Assembly: GCF_014192415.1 (NCBI RefSeq)
Contig: NZ_JACHXY010000004.1
Location: 1 to 57,392 of the forward strand
Direction of reading: 5' to 3'
From: Microbacterium proteolyticum
Lineage (GTDB): Bacteria; Actinomycetota; Actinomycetes; Actinomycetales; Microbacteriaceae
Length of the DNA: 57,392 nucleotides
Shown: positions 51,379-57,392 of the stretch, in pieces
Numbering within the stretch: the first letter of the stretch is position 1
How the letters are laid out: every line of letters starts with the position of its first letter
Program-made: the position numbers and the translations under genes
Notes under the pieces: generated by a model
Told to the model about the DNA's origin: nothing
Databases searched by the model: none
Seen by the model: the letters and a program-made list of their open reading frames with translations, nothing else

Positions 51379-52511
51379 CACGACACCGCCGGCACGCGTC
51401 GCGCGGCGACGGGCTGGGCGGTGTACGCGAGCACGCGCTCGACCTCGCGGTAGCGGTGCGCGAGGGAGTGCTGACGCACGGCCGCCCGACGCGTCCAGAC
51501 GCGGGTGAGGGGTTCGCGCGCGCCCTCCGCGGCGAGCCGGGCCGCGGCCTGTCCGAGGGCGACGACGTCGCCCGGCATGACCGTCGCCGAGCCGGGCATC
51601 CCCGCGAGCACTTCCGACACCCCGCCGATGTCGAAGGCGGCGACGGGGGTGCCGGTGGCGAGCGCTTCGGCGATGACGAGGCCGAAGGGTTCGTCCCACA
51701 TGGGCGTGACGAGCGCAACGGCCGACGACCCCACCAGTCGGCAGAGGTCCGGTTGGTGAAGCGGCCCGACGTAGCGCGCGTGGGCGCCGAGACGGGGCAC
51801 GATCTCCTGCTCGAAGTAGTCGACGTCGCCGATCCGCCCCGCGAGCACGATGTGCGCGCCGGCCGAGCGGGCGGCCTCGATGGCCAGGTGAGGGGCCTTT
51901 TCGGGCACCACGCGACCCGACCACACCCACGAGGTGCCACCTTCGCCGCGCGTCCACTGGTCGGTGTCGATGCCGTTGGGGAAGACGAAGGCGTCGACAC
52001 CCTCGATCGACCACGCGCGGGCCGTGGCCTGGCTCACCGCGACGAAGCGGTGCGGGCTGTCCACCACCTCCGCCGCCGCCTCCAGCATCGGCTCGAGCGG
52101 CGGGGTGTGAAGGGTCGTGACGACGGGGATGTCGGCCGTGCGGCTCCACCGGATGGGGGCGGGGTTCAGGCTGTGGTTGTCGACGACGTCGTACAGATGG
52201 CGGTCGGCGATGAGACGGTCGAGGGCGGCGTCGTAAGCGGCGTCGACGGCGGCGGCGTACCCCTCCGGGTACTCCGTGTCCGAAGAGTGCTCCGGGCGCG
52301 TCCATTCGGGGACGGGCAGCCGGAACTCGGCCACGTCACCGAGGAAGTCCGACCCTTCGGCGGCGCACAGCGACACCTCGTGTCCCCGGGCGCGCAACCA
52401 TCGGACGCGGTCCCACACGCAGGCCTCGAGACCGCCGGCGTGCGGCTGGCGCAGGGGGTAGCGCGACGGGGCGACGACGAGCACCCGCAGCGGACGCGTC
52501 CCGCGGATCAC
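51375..52511 (-). CDS. Family 4 glycosyltransferase
   Basis: A 378-residue retaining GT-B enzyme. PHAGGLEACVWDRVRWLRAR is the N-terminal nucleotide/acceptor region, FPNGIDTDQW a hallmark of GT4, and EPFGLVIAEALATGTPVAAF the E-x7-E donor motif. The GTG at 52511 overlaps the upstream stop codon. It belongs to the glycan cluster; the sugar transferred is unknown. Confidence 0.93.
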   Translation of the reverse strand: MIRGTRPLRVLVVAPSRYPLRQPHAGGLEACVWDRVRWLRARGHEVSLCAAEGSDFLGDVAEFRLPVPEWTRPEHSSDTEYPEGYAAAVDAAYDAALDRLIADRHLYDVVDNHSLNPAPIRWSRTADIPVVTTLHTPPLEPMLEAAAEVVDSPHRFVAVSQATARAWSIEGVDAFVFPNGIDTDQWTRGEGGTSWVWSGRVVPEKAPHLAIEAARSAGAHIVLAGRIGDVDYFEQEIVPRLGAHARYVGPLHQPDLCRLVGSSAVALVTPMWDEPFGLVIAEALATGTPVAAFDIGGVSEVLAGMPGSATVMPGDVVALGQAAARLAAEGAREPLTRVWTRRAAVRQHSLAHRYREVERVLAYTAQPVAARRVPAVSW

Positions 52512-53599
52512 GCGGCGACCTCCGCCGCGAGGGCACAGCGATATACGGCGACGTGCGCCGCCCGCACGCGCTCGAGTTCCGCGCGGCGCTCCGCGCGTCG
52601 GAGCTCCACCTCGGCGGCGCGGGCCGGCGAACCCGGAGGCGATGACGCCCGCCCCGTGGCATCCATGATCGCCCGGGCGAGCGAGACCGGGTCGCCCCCG
52701 TCGAACGCGTGGAAGTCGGCGGGGTGCTGGGCGGCGATGTGCCCGATGGGGGTACTGACGATGGGCACGGCGAGGTCGTAGCAGAGCTCCGCCCACCCCG
52801 ACTGCGTGCCGTGGCGGTAGGGGAGCACGCACGCGTCGAGGTCGGCGAGCCAGGCGGCCAGAGCGTCGTCGTCGAGGCGGCTTTCGCGCTCGACGGTGAC
52901 GCCGTCGGCCCGCTCGGCGAGAAGGTCGATGGATGCCGCGGCCTCCGCGTCGCGGACCCGTTCGTTCATCCGCACCACGGCTTCGACGCGCGCACCCTGC
53001 GCCCGCAGGTCGGCGACGGCGTGGACGAGGGTGGCGGTCGTTCCGACGCCGTCGATGTTGGGTCGCAGATCGCGCAGGTGCACGCCCACGCGCACGGTGT
53101 CGTGGACGTTCCCGGTGGGACGCCGTGCGCCGCCGAGCAGCGTGGGGTGGGCGATGACGGTGACCGGACGACGGGCGATGTTCCGCACCGCGGCGCCCGC
53201 GGTGTCGGTCAAGGCGATCAGCGCATCGGCTCCGGCGGCGAGGACGGCCAGCGATGCTCGGTGGTCCTCCTGCGATGCGAGCTGGGGGTTCTCGAGGTCG
53301 TGCACCGTGTAGACGAGGGGGCGCTCCAGACGGTGAAGGGCCGCAACCGTCGCCCGCAGCTCGTCCGGAGAGTAGGACTCGATCCCGAAGTGCACGTGGA
53401 CCAGGTCGAACTCGTCGGCGTGCGCCTCGAGCCAGTCCGGCAGCAGAACCTGCGGCGGCCACCACTGGCCGGCCGGGGCGCCCGGAGGCGGCGGATCGGC
53501 GAGCACCGTCACGCGACCGGGGTCGGTGATGGCGGAGACGTAGGGGTGGGCCGAGGGGACGGCGGCTATGCGAACCGGCGGGAGGGTGGTGGCGACGAT
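52508..53599 (-). CDS. GT4-like glycosyltransferase with unclear start codon
   Basis: A GT-B fold protein of about 363 residues: LVHVHFGIESYSPDELRATV, NIARRPVTVIAHP and RHGTQSGWAELCYDLAVPIV (about 265-284) match GT4-type enzymes. Homology starts at VRIAAVPSAHPYV. A perfect GAGGAG (53612-53607) lies seven bases before an ATC codon at 53599, and no ATG, GTG or TTG lies near it. The in-frame ATG at 53647 would add residues encoded by AGG-AGA-AGA, codons rare here, and would bury the GAGGAG. I therefore place the start at 53599, tentatively. First gene of the minus-strand arm of the glycan cluster. Confidence 0.8.
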   Translation of the reverse strand: MVATTLPPVRIAAVPSAHPYVSAITDPGRVTVLADPPPPGAPAGQWWPPQVLLPDWLEAHADEFDLVHVHFGIESYSPDELRATVAALHRLERPLVYTVHDLENPQLASQEDHRASLAVLAAGADALIALTDTAGAAVRNIARRPVTVIAHPTLLGGARRPTGNVHDTVRVGVHLRDLRPNIDGVGTTATLVHAVADLRAQGARVEAVVRMNERVRDAEAAASIDLLAERADGVTVERESRLDDDALAAWLADLDACVLPYRHGTQSGWAELCYDLAVPIVSTPIGHIAAQHPADFHAFDGGDPVSLARAIMDATGRASSPPGSPARAAEVELRRAERRAELERVRAAHVAVYRCALAAEVAA

Positions 53600-53702
53600 C
53601 TCTCTTCTCCTCGTGCAGTGATGTGGCGTGGCGTGCGCGTACCGCATCGCCAGGCACATCGCAATGCAACGGGGCGGTTGGGACGACGATGACACCGACG
53701 GA

Positions 53703-53708
53703 TACCTT
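53703..53708 (+). promoter_or_regulatory. -10 box of the leaderless WcbI operon (TACCTT)
   Basis: TACCTT is followed by six bases and the ATG at 53715. A possible -35, TTGGGA, lies at 53678-53683 with a long 19-base spacer. Confidence 0.55.
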
Positions 53709-53714
53709 CACATC

Positions 53715-54656
53715 ATGGGTGGTGAGACGGCGCGGCTGCAGAGCCTTGCGGACCACGGCGACGCGGTGATAGCGAGGCGGCGCCACTACGGCGAATTCTT
53801 CGGCGAGGCGCCCTTGCCGGAGAATTTCGGCCTGGTCGTGGGCAATTGCCAGGCGGAATCACTTCGGTTGGTCATCTCATCCGACGCCCTTCCCGCGATC
53901 CGCGTCCCCGCGGTGCACGAGCTCACCGCGACCGACGCGGAGCGCCTGCACACCCTCCTCTCCGAGGCCTCCTTCCTCGTCGCCCAGCCCATCCGCGACG
54001 ACTACCGCGATCTCCCCTTGGGCACGACGCAGTTGCGCGCATCGCTTCCCCCGGCGGCCCGGCTGGTGACGGTTCCCGCCGTCCGCTTCGCGGGTCTGCA
54101 CCCGTTCCAGGCGGTGCTGCGTCTGCCCGCGTTCCCCGAGGATCCGCCCCTGGTCGCCTACCACGACGTCCGCATCGTGGCCGAGGCCGCGGGCACGCCC
54201 GTTGCTGCGGAACTGCCACCGGCTGCGGTGCGCGCGATCGCCGACGCGTCCGTTGCCGAGCTGCGTCGCCGCGAGGCTCTCGGTCTCGACGTCGTGGCAT
54301 CCGATCTCTTCGCCCCGGTCGTCGACGACCTCGCCCGCACCGTCAACCACCCCGGGAACGCCCTGTTCCTCCCGCTCGGTGAGCGTCTCGTCGCCGCGCT
54401 CGGTGCGCCCGGTCGCGTCGTCGATCCCGGTCGTCCGATCCTCGCGGGCGTCCGCGCGCCGTTGGAGCGGTGGGTCGTCGACGCCTGGAGCCTGGATGCC
54501 GCGCCCCGCCCCGACTGGACGGTCGCCGGCGACACGCTCCCGGCCGAGACCGTTCGCGAAGCGCATCTGGCGTACTACGCCGAACGTCCCGAGCTGCTCG
54601 CCGCCGTCGTGGCCCGCATGGCACCCCTCCTCCGCACGTGGGCGGCCGCGTCGTGA
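53715..54656 (+). CDS. WcbI-like polysaccharide biosynthesis protein
   Basis: A 313-residue protein related to WcbI of Burkholderia capsule synthesis, a CoA-binding putative acyltransferase. The motif FGLVVGNCQAESLRLVI carries Gly43-Asn44-Cys45-Gln46, and VRFAGLHPFQAVLRLP follows. In this family the Cys/Gln region is thought to form the active site. The ATG at 53715 follows the -10 TACCTT by six bases. It heads the plus-strand arm of the glycan cluster, with two glycosyltransferases coupled behind it, so it may acylate the glycan they build (inference). Confidence 0.82.
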   Translation: MGGETARLQSLADHGDAVIARRRHYGEFFGEAPLPENFGLVVGNCQAESLRLVISSDALPAIRVPAVHELTATDAERLHTLLSEASFLVAQPIRDDYRDLPLGTTQLRASLPPAARLVTVPAVRFAGLHPFQAVLRLPAFPEDPPLVAYHDVRIVAEAAGTPVAAELPPAAVRAIADASVAELRRREALGLDVVASDLFAPVVDDLARTVNHPGNALFLPLGERLVAALGAPGRVVDPGRPILAGVRAPLERWVVDAWSLDAAPRPDWTVAGDTLPAETVREAHLAYYAERPELLAAVVARMAPLLRTWAAAS

Positions 54657-55648
54657 CGGCCTCCTCGATTCCGGATGCCGCCCCGCCCGTGCTCCTGGTG
54701 CATCCGGGGCCGCACGGTGTCGCCGCGTACGCCCGCGAGATCGCGACCGCGGTGCGGGAGCAGCAGCCGGCGGCGCGGCTGAGTACCGCCGACGCCCTCG
54801 CCGCCGTTCCCCCGGGCACGCCCGTGCACGCCCACGTCACCGACCGGTTGTGGGGGGCCTCGCCCGAACAGGCGACGCGTGTCGTCGTCGATCTCGCCGG
54901 TCGCCATCCGCTGTCGGTGACTTTCCACGACGTTCCCCAGGCGTCGGACGGTGAGCGCAATCGCCCCCGCCGCCGCGCGTTCTACCGGTCGGTCGCGGAG
55001 GCCGCGCGCGGGGTGGCTGTGAACAGCGCTCACGAACGGGAGCTCCTCCGCGAAGAGGGTGTCTGGAAGGGCCCCGTCGCGATCGTTCCCCTCCCCGTCG
55101 AGACGGCCGAGCCGTCGGCGCTCATCGCCGGCGACGATGCGGTCGGCGTCCTCGGGTACTTCTATCCCGGCAAGGGGCATGACGAGGCGCTGGCCGCGAC
55201 GGTTTCGGCGGGGATGACCCGCCTGACGGTGCTGGGACGCGCGTCCGACGGGCACGCCGAAGACCTCGACGCGTTCGTCCGTCGCGCGTCCGCCGCGGGC
55301 GTCGACGTCGAGGTGACGGGATGGCTCGACGACGCCGAGATGCTCGCGCGGGCGCGCCGCGTCGCCGTTCCCGTGATCGCCCACCGGCACGTGTCGGCGT
55401 CCGGCTCGCTGACGTCGTGGATCGGCTGGGGCCGCCGGCCCCTCGCCGTGCGCAATCGCTACATCGACGAGATGGTCGAGCTGCGCCCAGGCGCACTGCG
55501 CGTGGTCGAGCCCGAAGACCTCGCCGCCGAAGTGGCGATCTCCCGCATCGAGGCGGCGCGCACCTGGCACGGCCTCGATCCCGTGCCGTTCGGGAGGGCT
55601 GACGCGGCGCACGCCTATCGGCGTTGGTGGGCGGAGGTCTTCCGGTGA
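54653..55648 (+). CDS. GT-B glycosyltransferase
   Basis: A 331-residue protein with a GT4-like layout though few classic motifs. Recognisable parts are LSVTFHDVPQASDGERNRPR, VAVNSAHERELLREEG, VLGYFYPGKGHDEALAATVS and HVSASGSLTSWIGWGRRPLA, the last in place of the usual E-x7-E region. It may therefore have altered or weak donor binding. The GTG at 54653 overlaps the WcbI stop codon (GTGA). Donor and acceptor unknown. Confidence 0.8.
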   Translation: MTASSIPDAAPPVLLVHPGPHGVAAYAREIATAVREQQPAARLSTADALAAVPPGTPVHAHVTDRLWGASPEQATRVVVDLAGRHPLSVTFHDVPQASDGERNRPRRRAFYRSVAEAARGVAVNSAHERELLREEGVWKGPVAIVPLPVETAEPSALIAGDDAVGVLGYFYPGKGHDEALAATVSAGMTRLTVLGRASDGHAEDLDAFVRRASAAGVDVEVTGWLDDAEMLARARRVAVPVIAHRHVSASGSLTSWIGWGRRPLAVRNRYIDEMVELRPGALRVVEPEDLAAEVAISRIEAARTWHGLDPVPFGRADAAHAYRRWWAEVFR

Positions 55649-56982
55649 GCGCGGACGCGGCGGGGGAGAGTGCTCGGATGCCGTGGGTTCCGGGCAACCG
55701 ATGGGATCTCGTCGCCGACCGGCAGCCGGATCCTCCGCGGGTCACCGTCATCGTGACGCACTACGACCAGCCCGAGCAGCTCGCGCGGACGCTCGCCGCG
55801 CTGCAGCGCCAGGACCACCCGGCCGAGCGCCTCGAGATCATCGTCGCCGACGACGGCTCTCCGACGGAGCCGGTCGTCCCGCCCGGCATCCGGCTCCTCC
55901 GTCAGGAGGACCGCGGGTTCCGGGCCGCCGCCGCCCGAAACCTCGGTGCCGCCGCGGCCACGGGCGACGTCCTGTGCTTCCTCGACGCCGACACCACACC
56001 GGAGCCGGAGTACGTGCGTCAGCTGACCCGCCTCCCCGCCCTCCTTCCCGAGGCGGTCACGGTCGGCCGTCGCCGCCACGCCGACCTGACCGGGCTGGAT
56101 GCCGGGACCCCGGTCGCCGATGCCGGTCCCGCCCGCGAGCTGGCCGAACCCGCCTGGCTCCGCGACGCCTACGCCGGCAGCGACAACCTCCTGCACGCCG
56201 ACGACCGCTCCTACCGGTACGTCATCAGTGCCGTCGCGGCGTGCTCCCGCGCCTTCTTCGAAGAGATCGGCGGATTCGACGAGTCGTTCTCCTCCTACGG
56301 CGGGGAGGACTGGGAGTGGGCGCACCGCGCATGGCAGGCCGGGGCCGTGCTGGCTCATGTTCCGCGTGCCGTGGCCTGGCACGACGGTCCCGACTGGGCG
56401 GGACGCTCCGGTGACGACCGCGTCCGCGAGGGCAATCGGCAGTCCTTGCTGCTCGCGCAGAAGATCCCCGTAGCCGGGTCCAGCGGACGCGGCTTGCTGC
56501 CGGCCACCCCCGATCTCGTCGTGCACCTGCCCGACGGACTCACGCCGTCCGCGGAGTTCGTGTGCGTCGATTCCGTGCTCGCGGCATTCCCCCTCGCGAC
56601 GGTGGTGGTGCGGACGCCCGAGGAGGAGTCGCTCGTGCGTGCCGACCCTCGCGTGCGCGTCGGCGCCGAGGGGTCCGGGCTCGACGCGCGGGTGACACTC
56701 CGCCTCGACCAGGCTCTGGTGATTCAGGATGCCGCCCCCCTCTCAGCGGCGCTGTCTTCACTGGGGCAGGGCTCGGTCGGAACGATGACCCTCCTCGACG
56801 ACGACGGCGTCGTCCTGGCACGCGCGGATGCGCGGCGTGCGCGCCATCGTGCCCACCGGTGGGGGACGTCCGCCGGCTTCGACGAGGTGGCGCTGACGGT
56901 CGACGGGGTGCACGCCCTCCGCGACGAGCCGCATGTCGAAGCATGGGTAGGTGGGTGGGGAGGGCCCGAGCGCTTCGTGTGA
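55645..56982 (+). CDS. Family 2 glycosyltransferase with C-terminal extension
   Basis: A 445-residue protein. Residues about 30-270 are a GT-A domain: TVIVTHYDQPEQLARTLAAL, IIVADDGSPTEPV, the D-x-D site VLCFLDADTTPEPEYV and GGFDESFSSYGGEDWEWAHRAW (E-D acceptor motif), as in chondroitin-synthase-like and galactosyltransferase families. The last ~170 residues are a separate domain I do not recognise. The GTG at 55645 overlaps the preceding stop codon. It closes the plus-strand arm of the glycan cluster. Confidence 0.9.
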   Translation: MSADAAGESARMPWVPGNRWDLVADRQPDPPRVTVIVTHYDQPEQLARTLAALQRQDHPAERLEIIVADDGSPTEPVVPPGIRLLRQEDRGFRAAAARNLGAAAATGDVLCFLDADTTPEPEYVRQLTRLPALLPEAVTVGRRRHADLTGLDAGTPVADAGPARELAEPAWLRDAYAGSDNLLHADDRSYRYVISAVAACSRAFFEEIGGFDESFSSYGGEDWEWAHRAWQAGAVLAHVPRAVAWHDGPDWAGRSGDDRVREGNRQSLLLAQKIPVAGSSGRGLLPATPDLVVHLPDGLTPSAEFVCVDSVLAAFPLATVVVRTPEEESLVRADPRVRVGAEGSGLDARVTLRLDQALVIQDAAPLSAALSSLGQGSVGTMTLLDDDGVVLARADARRARHRAHRWGTSAGFDEVALTVDGVHALRDEPHVEAWVGGWGGPERFV

Positions 56983-57178
56983 CGCCCGAGACGTGCTCCC
57001 GTCCGCCACGGGCGCGGAACCCCCGGCTTGCCGTGGCGCGACACGCCCGGGATGTGGGCGGATTCGCCGAGGGGGCCGGGCACACGTAAGTTATTACTTG
57101 TTCGCCCCACAGGGGAGAGCGGAGCGGCCGAAAGGCCCCGCGTCCTCTCAAGCAGCGAACCGCCCCCAACACCAGCAC
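56983..57178. other. Gene-free region upstream of the rRNA promoter
   Basis: About 200 bases without a gene. The only notable part is an A/T-rich stretch around GTAAGTTATTAC (57086-57097), unusual for this DNA, which could act as an upstream activating element. Confidence 0.5.
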
Positions 57179-57207
57179 TTGAGAGTCTCGGCTCGCTCGG
57201 CTACAGT
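57179..57207 (+). promoter_or_regulatory. Probable rRNA operon promoter
   Basis: TTGAGA (57179-57184), a 17-base spacer and TACAGT (57202-57207) form a near-consensus promoter. It points toward sequence that resembles the leader of an actinobacterial 16S rRNA gene. Confidence 0.75.
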
Positions 57208-57392
57208 TGGGATCTGCCACTCGGCGCAAACCTTCAGCTTGATCGCTCCTCTCAGGAGTGATGTCGTGTTGATCTGGGCGTCGAACGTGGCATTCAAATC
57301 GTGAACTGCCTCACGGGTAGGTCGGAAGACTGTTTTCGTGGGTGCGTCCGTTCCTTGAGAACTCAACAGCGTGCACTTGTCAAATGCCAATT
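57208..57392 (+). other. rRNA operon leader (16S gene expected just beyond the window)
   Basis: The segment is not protein-coding. It contains a short CTCCT/AGGAG hairpin (57246-57258) and, near the end, TTCCTTGAGAACTCAACAG (57351-57369), which resembles the boxA antitermination region, followed by GTGCACTTGTCAAATGCC. This order is typical of actinobacterial 16S leaders. The 16S gene itself is not in the window. Confidence 0.75.

Noticed and set aside
57148..57390. An 80-codon minus-strand frame at the right edge
   Set aside because: It covers the rRNA promoter and boxA-like leader, lacks a Shine-Dalgarno sequence and resembles no protein.

Overview
This window looks like chromosomal DNA from a high-GC actinobacterium, most likely a Microbacterium or close Microbacteriaceae relative. 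The grounds are strong G/C third-position bias, many GTG starts, many apparently leaderless genes, very frequent GGATGCC/GGCATCC words, an actinobacterial-type rRNA leader at the right edge, and families typical of the group (LCP protein, DUF6510, CitMHS, GH30/GH51/GH35 sugar loci). The genus is inference. I see no insertion sequence, prophage, integrase or CRISPR array. The first ~110 bases contain no A or T and include a 44-base C run, which looks like a contig-end artefact.

Left part (0.2-4.3 kb): a VOC protein divergent from a WYL regulator, a TetR regulator divergent from an MFS exporter, and a cupin. Next (4.4-16.1 kb) is a complete sugar locus. One minus-strand operon encodes two ABC permeases, a solute-binding lipoprotein, a GH51 arabinofuranosidase and a GH35 beta-galactosidase. 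Divergent from it are a LacI regulator and a 1197-residue secreted GH30 enzyme. Three copies of a 14-bp palindrome (TGTTGACGTCAACA and two variants) lie on the operon promoter and before the GH30 gene. The genes fit use of arabinose-decorated beta-galactan such as type II arabinogalactan: outside cleavage by GH30, ABC import, then inside trimming by GH51 and GH35.

Middle (16-31 kb): alcohol dehydrogenase, phosphoglucomutase, a lipocalin/CrtC-like protein with an unusual insertion, prephenate dehydratase, an LLM oxidoreductase, an Asp23 protein, a photolyase, a lipid kinase, serS, a HAD phosphatase and a DUF2254 membrane protein. Two serine tRNA genes (UGA and GCU) flank an LCP cell-wall ligase gene within 5 kb of serS. 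From 32.8 to 41.6 kb come a three-gene molybdopterin oxidoreductase operon, DUF808, flavin reductase, acyltransferase, and a CitMHS carboxylate transporter divergent from a CitA/CitB-type two-component system.

Right part: 41.7-49.4 kb is an alpha-glucoside locus (GH13, ROK regulator, binding protein, two permeases, second GH13). From 49.6 to 57.0 kb there is a divergent seven-gene glycan cluster (six glycosyltransferases and one WcbI-type protein) in which every adjacent same-strand pair overlaps by GTGA. It is the least explained system here. The window ends in the promoter and leader of an rRNA operon.

Two themes recur. Seven starts sit exactly six bases after a TANNNT -10 box and lack a Shine-Dalgarno sequence, so they should give leaderless mRNAs. 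Intergenic regions are rich in small tandem and inverted repeats, several built on the GGATGCC word.
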